A DNA stretch of 34,261 bases from a virus. The position numbers were made by a program, and so were the translations under genes. The notes under the pieces are model-generated. The model was given only the letters and a program-made list of their open reading frames with translations, was not told the origin of the DNA and ran no database searches. Shown here piece after piece: positions 23,856 to 31,737 of this stretch (the stretch's first letter is position 1; each line of letters starts with the position of its first letter). The stretch lies in the IMG/VR virus record IMGVR_UViG_3300037504_000176, positions 1 through 34,261 of that record; one strand, 5' to 3'.

Positions 23856-24178
23856 AAATCGATCTCCACCATGATACCCTCGGTGCGCACTTCCTCTCTA
23901 CGCTCGGTATAACCGCGATCTTTGCCGACAGTGGATAGATACCAGCGCACGGTGCTCATATCGCCCTCGCGGATCGCGGTAATGACTTTTTCCTCGGCCT
24001 CGTCTAAAATGCCTGCGCGCTCCGCCTCAAACATCTTCTTCGCGCCGGCGCATCGCTCCGTGACGTATTTCTTCGCCGTGTACCAGTCGCAACCCACCCG
24101 GTCAGCGATGCGCTTCATGATGCCGCCAGTACCGGGTATCGCGTTTTCAAACACTTCGCAAGTGTAGTGCCTACCCAT
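23852..24178 (-). CDS. terminase small subunit-like protein
   Basis: 108 residues, ATG at 24178. The helical N-terminus (GIMKRIADRVGCDWYTAKKY) is a helix-turn-helix that would recognise the packaging site. A helix and EREGDMS-type region (ITAIREGDMSTVRWYLSTVG) match small terminases. It is directly upstream of, and coupled to, the large subunit. The family is clear from synteny and fold pattern. Confidence 0.85.
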   Translation of the reverse strand: MGRHYTCEVFENAIPGTGGIMKRIADRVGCDWYTAKKYVTERCAGAKKMFEAERAGILDEAEEKVITAIREGDMSTVRWYLSTVGKDRGYTERREEVRTEGIMVEIDL

Positions 24179-24220
24179 TCCTCTTCCCTAATAACTGCGT
24201 AGAAATAAACGTATACGCAA

Positions 24221-24484
24221 TCATAAATTGTCTACAAACCAACCGATCGCCACCCCAGCACCGAAAGGAAGATATGCCCCCAAATAGGATGCAGTTAGCC
24301 GTTTCTCACTGTCCAGATCATCAAGCTGCTCATGAAACACCAGCACAAACGGGAACACAAGCAGCACGCCCACGGTGTAGGACGTCAGCCGGTTCCAGCC
24401 ACGTTCCTCAATCCGGTCAATGTATCGCTGTAACTTGTGGCTCAAAAAGCCACCGATAATAGCGAGCAGAAATTCCTTGATCAC
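24221..24484 (-). CDS. membrane protein of lysis cassette
   Basis: 87 residues from the GTG at 24484 (GGAGGG upstream, GTGA overlap with the preceding gene). Hydrophobic stretches at about residues 4-17, 36-52 and 65-85 suggest two or three spans. It ends the lysis cassette before the terminase genes. A second holin or antiholin is possible; nothing proves it. Confidence 0.6.
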   Translation of the reverse strand: MIKEFLLAIIGGFLSHKLQRYIDRIEERGWNRLTSYTVGVLLVFPFVLVFHEQLDDLDSEKRLTASYLGAYLPFGAGVAIGWFVDNL

Positions 24485-24735
24485 AATGCCCTCCGGCTCT
24501 CTACGTTTGCGTTGATGCAATCCTCGATGCGACTCAGGCGCTCACGCAAATCCTCATCTCGCTCTTTCATAATCCGGTTGACCGCCTCGATAATCCGCGC
24601 CGATAATTCGGCTACCAGTTTTTCGGTGATGATCTCCACCGTTTTTTTAGACACCACATCGCCCCGAATAAAGAAGAACAAAATTGCTATAGAGACGCCG
24701 GTATTGATGAGTTCGATGAAAGCCGCTGCTTCCAC
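24481..24735 (-). CDS. one-span membrane/coiled-coil protein of lysis cassette
   Basis: 84 residues, GTG at 24735 with GAGGGG upstream. One hydrophobic helix (residues about 8-24, SIAILFFFIRG) is followed by a charged helical segment with heptads to the C-terminus. It could be a holin regulator or a spanin-like anchor. It is immediately downstream of the M23 peptidase. Confidence 0.6.
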   Translation of the reverse strand: MEAAAFIELINTGVSIAILFFFIRGDVVSKKTVEIITEKLVAELSARIIEAVNRIMKERDEDLRERLSRIEDCINANVESRRAL

Positions 24736-25464
24736 TCAGCCCCTCGCAAGCATGGCGTCAACAGCCGCCGGATCAATACGTTGCTTTAATCGTTCAACTG
24801 GATCAAACCACGAGACGCCGGCTGTCAGCCATTGTCTGGTTATGGGCTCATCCGCGCCGTCCACATGAGCATGATCGCCGTCTTTGTAATTCGCAAACGA
24901 CCCGAGCTTGTCACCACATGCAACTATGTCACCGCGCTTGACGCTCGGCACCAAATGAGCATATCGCCACCACTCCGGGCCATCTATCGTGTCGTGCCGA
25001 ATCACAACCATGCCGACGCCGCCCCAATCATCTGTGACATAGGTCACGATGCCACGAGTGATAGAGAAAACAGAGAGCCCTAACCGACGTTCTACGTCAC
25101 CTCGCTCGGCAAAGTCGAGGTTTATATCAATACCTGAATGTCGGCGAGGCAATCCAAGCGGTTGGCGTTTTGTGCCATGCAGATCGTGTATGGTTGCCAC
25201 ATACCATCGAGAGGGAGGAAAATCCCCTTCGCCGACAGGCAAGCGCCAGTGACTAACAGCGGGCTCGATAGTGTTTAGATACGCCTTGACCGCCGCCTCA
25301 CCGTGATAATCCACCACGGCCGCCAGCAGGTTGTCACGGTCCATACCACACAGGGCGATACTGAGCGCCCACTGACCAAAGTTGTCAACTGGCACCTGCT
25401 CCAGATTGACAACGGCGCGCTGGGCAATGTCGCTGCCTACGAGCCAGAGGATGGATTCAGCCAT
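24736..25464 (-). CDS. M23-family peptidase (endolysin candidate)
   Basis: 242 residues, ATG at 25464. The Zn-site motifs of M23 (LytM/lysostaphin) peptidases are present: H109-x3-D113 (RHSGID), H170 (YAH) and H198-A-H200 (DHAHVD). There is no signal peptide, so export would depend on the holin-like proteins beside it. It should cut peptidoglycan cross-bridges at lysis. The N-terminal 80 residues have no recognised domain. Confidence 0.88.
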   Translation of the reverse strand: MAESILWLVGSDIAQRAVVNLEQVPVDNFGQWALSIALCGMDRDNLLAAVVDYHGEAAVKAYLNTIEPAVSHWRLPVGEGDFPPSRWYVATIHDLHGTKRQPLGLPRRHSGIDINLDFAERGDVERRLGLSVFSITRGIVTYVTDDWGGVGMVVIRHDTIDGPEWWRYAHLVPSVKRGDIVACGDKLGSFANYKDGDHAHVDGADEPITRQWLTAGVSWFDPVERLKQRIDPAAVDAMLARG

Positions 25465-25465
25465 G

Positions 25466-25759
25466 TTAGGCCGTCACATCCTCATGATCAATCACGTCGT
25501 GGATCAATCCAGCGCCACCGCCAACCACAGCCGCCGTCAACACGCGCCCTGCCAAACCCTCCAGTCCGGGAGCTACCGCAAACAGATTGATGTCGGCCAG
25601 AAAGCCCAGCGCCGCGCCAGTCACAAACGCCACGTAGGTCAAGTACCAGAGATCCACGTCAGGAAACCGCTTGCGCACCGGTTCAGCTAGGTAGTCTACA
25701 ATCGCTTTGTTCGCCACCGCCAGTAAAAATGCAATCGCTAACAGTTGTTCGTCAAGCAT
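25466..25759 (-). CDS. holin-like membrane protein
   Basis: 97 residues, ATG at 25759 with GGAGGT upstream. Three hydrophobic segments (about residues 6-22, 38-58 and 69-88) are present, then an acidic tail (HDVIDHEDVTA). It is followed by the M23 peptidase three bases later, the typical holin-endolysin order. No specific holin family is recognised. Confidence 0.7.
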   Translation of the reverse strand: MLDEQLLAIAFLLAVANKAIVDYLAEPVRKRFPDVDLWYLTYVAFVTGAALGFLADINLFAVAPGLEGLAGRVLTAAVVGGGAGLIHDVIDHEDVTA

Positions 25760-25782
25760 GTTTACCTCCACAGGTAGACAAC

Positions 25783-25816
25783 AAAAAGGCTCAGAGATGC
25801 AGAAGTCTCTAAGCCT
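25783..25816 (-). terminator. Rho-independent terminator after replication operon
   Basis: Arms AGGCT-C-AGAGA and TCTCT-A-AGCCT (one mismatch) around an eight-base loop; on the minus strand the stem is followed by TTTTT. It separates the replication operon from the lysis genes. Confidence 0.8.
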
Positions 25817-25833
25817 ATTGTAGGTGATACCTA

Positions 25834-25848
25834 TACCAAAATTTGGTA
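25834..25848. promoter_or_regulatory. dyad TACCAAA-A-TTTGGTA
   Basis: Seven-base perfect arms with a one-base centre, between the small HTH gene and the terminator. It looks like a protein-binding site and may be the operator for that HTH protein or part of the lysis promoter. Confidence 0.4.
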
Positions 25849-25851
25849 ATT

Positions 25852-26058
25852 TTATGACACTTGTTCTAAAATCTCCCAAGTGTTACCGTTATCGCGGATC
25901 GGTAACACAACAGAGAGTTGCACAAGAGTTCGGCGCGCCACCCGCCCAGTAATACCGAGTCCATCAATCAATTGCTGCTCTGTCACGCGCCCATACCTCA
26001 TCAACCACTTGGTGATCAAGGCCGCTCTTTGCTGCGGAGTATATTCATCTCTGTGCAT
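25852..26058 (-). CDS. small helix-turn-helix protein
   Basis: 68 residues, ATG at 26058 with a G-rich ribosome site. The sequence (RAALITKWLMRYGRVTEQQL, then IDGLGITGRVARRTLVQLSV) is a winged-HTH-like fold of the DeoR/MarR kind. It is the last gene before the terminator at 25783, beside the lysis cassette, so it may regulate late or lysis transcription. It contains one GCTCGGTAT-type element (25952). Confidence 0.65.
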   Translation of the reverse strand: MHRDEYTPQQRAALITKWLMRYGRVTEQQLIDGLGITGRVARRTLVQLSVVLPIRDNGNTWEILEQVS

Positions 26059-26094
26059 GTGCCCCCCCTGTATGAAAAAATTGAAACATCTAGC

Positions 26095-26982
26095 TTAAAG
26101 CTGCATCCGTGACACCAGCTCTCGGATAGCCGCCTTGTTGTTCAAATCATGTACTCTTGCATATAAATTTATCACGTCCAGCGGTTTGGGCGTACAGCCC
26201 GCGTAACAGCCACAAATCTGATCGCGGGTATTAACCCACATGGACGGATCGTGATCGTCGTGCAGGGGGCAGCGGGTTAGGTAAAAATCCGCGCCGGTTC
26301 GCTTTTCGATGGGCAAGAGATCCTCCATGCGGAAATGAGATTTTATCCGTTGGATCGTGCCGTCGCCCATCTCGACCGGGTGCATGACCTCGTCCCAGAT
26401 GTCACGTTTTTTTACAATCGGCCTGGGTGCTGTGCCTTTAGGCTCGAAATCTGGACGGCGCAGCATCTCCGGGGGCAGAATCTCAGATAGCGCGTTGATA
26501 CCTACGATAAATTGACCGTTGACCGCTCGGTATTGGCGGCCGGACGGATGGATAGACGGTGGCGCCAGCACGTAGCCACCCCGAGACTTGATGTCAATGC
26601 CCCATCTTTCACCGTCGGGTTTGAGCAACGGGCGCGACTTGGTGGCCTCTGGCAGGTAAACGTACACGTGTCGCCCTTTCGCCGTTTTAACCTGGTGGGT
26701 GAAGCGCGCGACTTGCTTGGCCAAGGGACATTTTCCGCCGTAGGCTAACCAACGCTGGTATACCTGTCGGTCGTCGAAGTCAATCACGGTCAAACCTTGA
26801 TGCCCGGTAACCACGGCCAGGCCCGCACCGTTGGAGAACCACGTTTCGGTCTGGTCGGCGCTCGGTAGTTGGGTCTGATATTGCTTCCATGAGGACAATG
26901 CTGGGCGCTTTTCGCCGGAAACGATGGGGATGACGGAGATGTTTGTTTGTAACCAACGTTGCGCAGTTTGGAGTGTGTTCAT
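26095..26982 (-). CDS. prim-pol primase with zinc domain
   Basis: 295 residues, ATG at 26982 with GAGG upstream, ATGA overlap with the upstream zinc gene. It shows the bifunctional primase-polymerase N-terminal pattern: VIDFDD (D68/D70), GRHVYVY (H105) and GIDIKSRGGYVLAPPSIH (D130). The C-terminal part has a CHC2-like zinc segment beginning CPLHDDHDPSMW, with CGC and a further C. It would prime DNA and work with the D5/SF3 helicase encoded upstream. The two activities are split into separate genes. Confidence 0.9.
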   Translation of the reverse strand: MNTLQTAQRWLQTNISVIPIVSGEKRPALSSWKQYQTQLPSADQTETWFSNGAGLAVVTGHQGLTVIDFDDRQVYQRWLAYGGKCPLAKQVARFTHQVKTAKGRHVYVYLPEATKSRPLLKPDGERWGIDIKSRGGYVLAPPSIHPSGRQYRAVNGQFIVGINALSEILPPEMLRRPDFEPKGTAPRPIVKKRDIWDEVMHPVEMGDGTIQRIKSHFRMEDLLPIEKRTGADFYLTRCPLHDDHDPSMWVNTRDQICGCYAGCTPKPLDVINLYARVHDLNNKAAIRELVSRMQL

Positions 26983-27158
26983 AGACCTCGCTCCCGTAAC
27001 CATTTGGTTGTGCATTTCTGACAGCGCGGGCTTGCGGCCTTGGCCTGCTCGACCGTCGCGCCGCGTTCTATCATTCGCGCATACTGTTTCTTGGCATGAT
27101 ACCAAGTAAATTGTAGTTTCCGCCCACAGCCCTTGCATTGGATGTAATCGCGTTTCAT
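26979..27158 (-). CDS. small zinc-finger protein
   Basis: 59 residues from the ATG at 27158 (AGGGGG upstream). Two CxxC pairs (C8/C11 and C46/C49) bracket a helix (HAKKQYARMIERGATVEQAK). It overlaps and is coupled to the prim-pol gene, so a role with primase at the replication site is likely. Family not recognised. Confidence 0.65.
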   Translation of the reverse strand: MKRDYIQCKGCGRKLQFTWYHAKKQYARMIERGATVEQAKAASPRCQKCTTKWLRERGL

Positions 27159-27296
27159 TTGTTTCCCCCTGTGTTTTGGTCGAGGGTGTAGAGGGTACTC
27201 CCCCCTTAACCTATACTGCGCTGAGTCCATTCAACTATTTTTCAACAGACGAGTTCTCGTCTACTTAAAGGCTAGGAACCCTCTACAGCCTCTACC
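27159..27296. other. structured intergenic region; candidate replication origin
   Basis: 138 bases between the helicase gene and the primase-linked gene. It has the inverted pair TGTAGAGGGT (27187-27196) and ACCCTCTACA (27278-27287), a hairpin AGACGAG-TT-CTCGTCT (27247-27262) and a short AT-rich stretch. Origins often lie beside primase/helicase genes; no initiator repeats are proven. Confidence 0.4.
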
Positions 27297-28862
27297 CTAC
27301 GGTAAATTATTACGTATTTCTATGCCAACCCAGTAGGCTCTGCCGGTAATATGTGTTTTCTCAAGCCCTAAGCGCTGCCATTCCTGCGCCACGCTGGTAA
27401 TAGACTTGGCCTTGTGTCCATTGTCATAGCACCAATCTTTGTAGGCTTGATACAGTTGAGATGACTGGGTTTTTAACGAGGTATCCAACAAATCGACCTT
27501 GCACCGGTCTTCAACAAACGCGGCTTCGGGGTCGTTGTTGGCCTGAAATTCATCAGTAGCGTCGCGGATCTCCGGCGGGATCAGAAACCGGCCCCGTTTT
27601 CTCAAGCGGTCCAACCCGGTCAGCGCCCAGTTGAGAATGCCCGCGCCTTCCTCTTTTATCTGGTCTTTTAACGTAGGGTCGCGGTGCTGTTTAGGAAGCG
27701 GTTTGAACTTGACCACGTGCACGCGCCGGAACAGACCGTCACCGGCGTCACCGATGCGCGGCAGTTTGTTCATCGCCCATAGAATTTTTGCGCGGGGGAT
27801 CACCTTTACCGGGTCGCGGAACTTGCGTTCCATCAGCACCGCCTCGCCGGAGACTAGCGCGTTGAGCACGTCGGTCGTTTCCACGTAGATCGCCGGGCTT
27901 TCAAACGCATAGATCAGCGTTTTGCCCTCGATATTACTCAATCCAAAACGGGAACGTGCAATCTGCTTTAGGGACAGCACGCCGGCTCTTTCTCCTAACA
28001 TCGCGTTAAAGCCCTCGATGATTGTGCTTTTACCTGAGCCCGGCTGACCGTAGAACCAGACCGCCACTTCGTAATTAGTGTCGGTGGTCAAACAGTACCC
28101 TGCAAATTCCTGGAGAAACTGGGTCACCCGGTAGGGTAGGCGCGTTAGGGCGTCCTGGAACGCCGGACAGCCAGCTTTCGGACCGTAGGCGTAGGGCACG
28201 CCGGTGGTTTGGTAGGCCTGCGGATCGTGTTTTCTAAGCTCTTTCGTGGGGATGTGGAGCATCCCATTAGCGCAGACGAGCAGGTCTTTATCCGCATCCC
28301 AGGTATCCGCCGGGCGAAAGGTCTCAATGCGCGCTAACTCCGCGACTGAACCCAATAACCGCGCCGAGGGACGGATACCCTCCGGTTTGGCATCTTCCAG
28401 CACATTCATCAGCTGGCGTTCCACCAACGTCTCGTTGATCGGGGGCCAGACGCCGTCTTCGTAGGCACGCCATTCCCCTATCCCGTACAGCACCAATGGA
28501 TGTTGGGCCAGCCAGCGGTCACGGAGTTCATCGTCGGTCGGCTTGTGTCCATCGCGTTTCACCAATACCGAGCCTTCACCGTCCAAAACCTCTCGCATGG
28601 CCTGGCCTAATACCATGCCTAACAGTCGGTTTAATTTTGGATTGTCCTGGAGGTATTCATCTAATGACTGCGCTGGATCGCCGTACAGATTGAACCCCAT
28701 GGCTAAGGTAGACCATGGTTTAACCGTGCACAACTCCGGCTTTTTATCGTTGATCATGGCGGCAGCAATCTGCCGAGCCTCCTGCCACCATTTTTCAGTT
28801 ACGTCGAACTCGGACTGCAAAATCTCGCGGTCGGTGTCGTTGATGAGGGTAGTTTGAGTCAT
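27297..28862 (-). CDS. D5/SF3-type replicative helicase
   Basis: 521 residues, ATG overlapping the stop of the KOW-like gene (ATGA). Walker A is FYGQPGSGKST (about residues 270-280). Motifs with LIYAFES and ILWAMNKLPRI follow, typical of D5/P4-type helicases. The N-terminal half has the D5_N-like region with WLAQHPLVLYGIGEW and LLVCANGMLHI. It lacks an obvious primase domain; that is supplied by the prim-pol gene. Confidence 0.9.
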   Translation of the reverse strand: MTQTTLINDTDREILQSEFDVTEKWWQEARQIAAAMINDKKPELCTVKPWSTLAMGFNLYGDPAQSLDEYLQDNPKLNRLLGMVLGQAMREVLDGEGSVLVKRDGHKPTDDELRDRWLAQHPLVLYGIGEWRAYEDGVWPPINETLVERQLMNVLEDAKPEGIRPSARLLGSVAELARIETFRPADTWDADKDLLVCANGMLHIPTKELRKHDPQAYQTTGVPYAYGPKAGCPAFQDALTRLPYRVTQFLQEFAGYCLTTDTNYEVAVWFYGQPGSGKSTIIEGFNAMLGERAGVLSLKQIARSRFGLSNIEGKTLIYAFESPAIYVETTDVLNALVSGEAVLMERKFRDPVKVIPRAKILWAMNKLPRIGDAGDGLFRRVHVVKFKPLPKQHRDPTLKDQIKEEGAGILNWALTGLDRLRKRGRFLIPPEIRDATDEFQANNDPEAAFVEDRCKVDLLDTSLKTQSSQLYQAYKDWCYDNGHKAKSITSVAQEWQRLGLEKTHITGRAYWVGIEIRNNLP

Positions 28863-29047
28863 GGTTTTTCCGGGGTATAGTGCTCATCATCAGGTTTCAC
28901 AACGTGCAGATTACGCCGGTGGCCCCGTGGTGAGATATCAATAATGTATTTCGCACCCTGGGTTTTTGTGATCACGTGTCCAGTGTGGTGTAGCAATCCA
29001 TAGTTTTTGATAACCCTGATACGATCACGCGGTTTAAAATCCGGCAT
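28859..29047 (-). CDS. small KOW/SH3-like protein
   Basis: 62 residues, ATG at 29047 with TTAGGAGG upstream. It is a short beta-rich sequence (KPRDRIRVIKNYGLLHHTGH) with the look of a KOW or SH3-like barrel. It is coupled to the helicase gene by ATGA. The role is unknown; KOW domains bind RNA or proteins. Confidence 0.6.
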   Translation of the reverse strand: MPDFKPRDRIRVIKNYGLLHHTGHVITKTQGAKYIIDISPRGHRRNLHVVKPDDEHYTPEKP

Positions 29048-29048
29048 G

Positions 29049-29129
29049 TTATCCTCCTAACTCGCCATAGGCGCCGCTGGTTTTCTCCGCTTTTTTCTGA
29101 TAGTCGTTTAGCGTTAGTTGTTCTGACAC
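29049..29129 (-). CDS. 26-residue ORF resembling a truncated MazG-like start
   Basis: GTG at 29129 with GACGGAGG upstream and TAA directly before the next ATG. The peptide (SEQLTLNDYQKKAEKT, then a short end) resembles the first helix of MazG-type nucleotide pyrophosphohydrolases but stops before the catalytic EExxE motif. It may be a remnant or a genuine short peptide. Confidence 0.4.
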   Translation of the reverse strand: MSEQLTLNDYQKKAEKTSGAYGELGG

Positions 29130-29140
29130 GATTACCTCCG

Positions 29141-29620
29141 TCAAAATAATTTCAACTGCTTTGGTTCTCGTGGTGCTTGCAACTCAGCCTCGGCCCACGT
29201 TTCCCATTTCCAATTCCAGCGATATGCCCGCTTCCGCTTCAACGCGGGTGATTCCAGCCATACATCGATCCGCTTGCATTTCCTACACCACACATCCCAG
29301 CGGAATCGGCCCTCTAACCGTTCATGATGACTCGCAGAGATGATTGTGTAGGACGATCCGCATTCCGGGCATCGCTCGTCAAACGACCGATACGCATCCA
29401 GCGCCACCTCGTCATGTTGCGGGCGATAATGACGCACACACTCCGCCAATCCTGCCGGCCCAATCCACGCCTCGCGCGCAGCGCAACGCGCACAATACAT
29501 GTCATAATAATGCTGGCCCAGAATATCATAGTCAGCGTGCACTAACTCCAGCGATCCGCCGCACTCCGAGCAACACTCTGGCACCCCCACCTGCGCCCCT
29601 ATATCCACATACACAATCAT
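29141..29620 (-). CDS. double zinc-ribbon protein with clamp-binding-like tail
   Basis: 159 residues, ATG at 29620. Two zinc ribbons are visible: C17/C20 with C43/C46, and C84/C87 with C112/C115. The last five residues are QLKLF, close to the QL(S/D)LF motif that binds the bacterial beta sliding clamp. The gene lies just after the UvrD-like helicase. I infer a replisome-linked adaptor; the catalytic role, if any, is unknown. Confidence 0.65.
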   Translation of the reverse strand: MIVYVDIGAQVGVPECCSECGGSLELVHADYDILGQHYYDMYCARCAAREAWIGPAGLAECVRHYRPQHDEVALDAYRSFDERCPECGSSYTIISASHHERLEGRFRWDVWCRKCKRIDVWLESPALKRKRAYRWNWKWETWAEAELQAPREPKQLKLF

Positions 29621-29623
29621 CGT

Positions 29624-31060
29624 TCATCTCACAAAAAACAACTCTCGTTTGCTCCGCGTCAACGCCACATATTTGATGTTCTTTTCCTGCTGGACCTCCC
29701 AGGGTCTGCTTGCCATCGGGTGCGGCATCTGCCCCGGTTCCAGGATAAAAACGCGCTCAGCCTCTGTGCCCTTGGCCTTGTGGACCGTGCTGAAGGTCAC
29801 GCCTTTTTGTGTGTCGTCGAACACCTGGTGGACGCGCCGCTGCACGTCCTGGAGCGTCTCGCAACCCTCAGATAGCGCAAAGATCGTCTCTACACGGTCG
29901 CGTAACGACTGCGCCCTCGTAAATTTTTCTTGCCTGATGAACTTTCCAGCTTCTTGCTTTTTATAACACTCCAACTCATAGAGCAGGTCAAAAAGCCGAT
30001 CCGTACCGCTGTGATAACGCATTCTCTTCAGCAGCTGCATTAACCCACGCCCGATGTCACGCCCCAAAATCACGGCTTTTTTTCCGGCACGGATCAGCGT
30101 CAACGCCGCTGGTACGAGGGGGGCATTGGTCCGGCAAAGGACAAGATCGCCGCTTTTTACCCGATTCAGCATCTCGTCGAAACGAATATCCTGAATATTA
30201 CCCTCGATAGCGTTTGGCGCCCACTCGATGCTGGGGACCAGATCACGCGCCAGCGCCACGTGTAATTTAGGACAGCGGTAGGTGATGGAGAGCGGCAGTG
30301 TTTCGGCGTCCAACCGCTCGATAATGTGGGGGATCGCGCGCACGTCCGCCCCTCGAAAACCATAGATTGATTGCCAGCGGTCACCAACGGCAATAATCCT
30401 GCCGCCTGGCTTGATACTGCGGAATGCTAACTCCAACTGCGCCGCGTTCAAATCCTGCGCTTCATCCACAAAGAGCAAGTCAAACTGCTTCGTGGGCGCC
30501 CGGCCCGACGCGGGGAAGAAGATCATGTCGTCATAGTCGATCACGCGGGTCTGTTCCAAGCTCTCTGCGTAGACATTTTGCGCGATGGTAAACAATGCCC
30601 CCTGCTCATCACCACCAATATCGAGCCCCCAACGACCAGTGATATAATCTAGGTTATGCTCGGTAGGTTTTAACAAGGTCGCTTTGCATAAGGACACCAG
30701 CTGCTTAACAGCGTACCTTTTGCCGTTGACGTTGTACTGATCCAAGATGGTGTTGAGTTTTTTGGGGTTCACGTCTACGCGCCCGTACTCATGACGGATA
30801 CCAGAGAATCCTAAAGAATGTAACGTTGAAACGTGGACGTGTACCGGCAGCCGCGCTTCTAACTCTTGGGCAATATGTCGGTTAAAAGCGACAAACGCCA
30901 TGTTCATATTTTGTCGAGGTAGCATCTTGGCCGCAGTTTCCAGCGTTGTTGTCTTACCGCTGCCAGCCACGGCTTCCACGACGCCATGTTTTGCAGAAGA
31001 TAGGACAAAGTTGAAAATGTTCCACTGGTATTTTGAGGGTTGGTAGTCAAGCGTTTTCAT
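29624..31060 (-). CDS. UvrD/Rep-type SF1 helicase
   Basis: 479 residues from the ATG at 31060 (GGAGG upstream, ATGA overlap with the upstream gene), rather than the longer frame to 31189. Motif I is AGSGKTT (residues 32-38), motif II is VDEAQD (198-203), motif III is GDRWQSIYGFRGA (226-238), and motif VI is YVALTRSKREL near the end. It unwinds DNA for replication, repair or recombination. Confidence 0.93.
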   Translation of the reverse strand: MKTLDYQPSKYQWNIFNFVLSSAKHGVVEAVAGSGKTTTLETAAKMLPRQNMNMAFVAFNRHIAQELEARLPVHVHVSTLHSLGFSGIRHEYGRVDVNPKKLNTILDQYNVNGKRYAVKQLVSLCKATLLKPTEHNLDYITGRWGLDIGGDEQGALFTIAQNVYAESLEQTRVIDYDDMIFFPASGRAPTKQFDLLFVDEAQDLNAAQLELAFRSIKPGGRIIAVGDRWQSIYGFRGADVRAIPHIIERLDAETLPLSITYRCPKLHVALARDLVPSIEWAPNAIEGNIQDIRFDEMLNRVKSGDLVLCRTNAPLVPAALTLIRAGKKAVILGRDIGRGLMQLLKRMRYHSGTDRLFDLLYELECYKKQEAGKFIRQEKFTRAQSLRDRVETIFALSEGCETLQDVQRRVHQVFDDTQKGVTFSTVHKAKGTEAERVFILEPGQMPHPMASRPWEVQQEKNIKYVALTRSKRELFFVR

Positions 31061-31314
31061 GAATCCTCCAGTTTTTTGATAATCTCTGCGTGCAATGTCC
31101 GTTCGTACACAACCCCAACGGGCTGTAAAACGCGGTCCAAAACGTTCCCCTCCGGCCCGGTCAAGCGCCGCCACAGTTTCCGAGCGCAACGCATTTTGTA
31201 GATCGCCTTGTCGGCGACCTCGTAGTCACGTTCCGCGTAAGGGCGGTCAATCGCGTCAAGAAAAGCAAGTTCCGCCTTTATGAAGGCAACTTGGATTTTC
31301 CGCTTACGATCCAT
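31057..31314 (-). CDS. small basic helical protein
   Basis: 85 residues from the ATG at 31314 (GGAG ten bases upstream). It is basic and helical (MDRKRKIQVAFIKAELAFLD) with no recognised motif. It is coupled to the UvrD-like helicase by ATGA. It may be a helicase accessory factor, but this is inference. Confidence 0.6.
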   Translation of the reverse strand: MDRKRKIQVAFIKAELAFLDAIDRPYAERDYEVADKAIYKMRCARKLWRRLTGPEGNVLDRVLQPVGVVYERTLHAEIIKKLEDS

Positions 31315-31510
31315 GTTCCGACAGCTCCATCTGTGGTGCATGCACCGCGCGCCATGCCCTGTACAAAGCGTGCCCTAATACACATTCGCTCAAACATGCT
31401 TTTACCGCCTGAATATCCGTGCGATCCACATGATCGGCATGCAATTTCGCGTCCGCCGCACGGGCGTAAGCATCTCGTTTTTCCTCGAAACTACTGTAGT
31501 AGCTTTTCAT
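31304..31510 (-). CDS. small protein of unknown function
   Basis: 68 residues, ATG at 31510. It overlaps the next gene by eleven bases. A 20-residue frame (31569-31507) ends in ATGA on this start and may be a coupling leader, since no clear ribosome site lies directly before the ATG. The sequence is helical (SSFEEKRDAYARAADAKLHA) with two cysteines. No family recognised. Confidence 0.5.
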   Translation of the reverse strand: MKSYYSSFEEKRDAYARAADAKLHADHVDRTDIQAVKACLSECVLGHALYRAWRAVHAPQMELSEHGS

Positions 31511-31555
31511 TGAGACATCTTGATTTGAAACGTATTACCCTCGCGTTTGAAATCC

Positions 31556-31693
31556 TCAATCGCGTGCATAGTCGGGCCTGACAAACAGCTTGTTGCCCTG
31601 TGTTTTACCAATGACGCGCCCGCCGCGCTCTATAAAACCCTGCATGAAGGTGATGCGGTCGCCGATGTTGAATTGCTGTTGGTCTCCAGTCAT
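31556..31693 (-). CDS. 45-residue basic protein
   Basis: ATG at 31693 with a strong GGAGG eight bases upstream and TGA at 31556. The product (GDRITFMQGFIERGGRVIGK in its middle) is a small beta-rich sequence that could be an OB- or SH3-like barrel. The strong ribosome site is the main support. Function unknown. Confidence 0.6.
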   Translation of the reverse strand: MTGDQQQFNIGDRITFMQGFIERGGRVIGKTQGNKLFVRPDYARD

Positions 31694-31737
31694 CAAAAAG
31701 CCTCCATTGTTGGTCTGTTAAGCCCTTCTTAGTGGAT

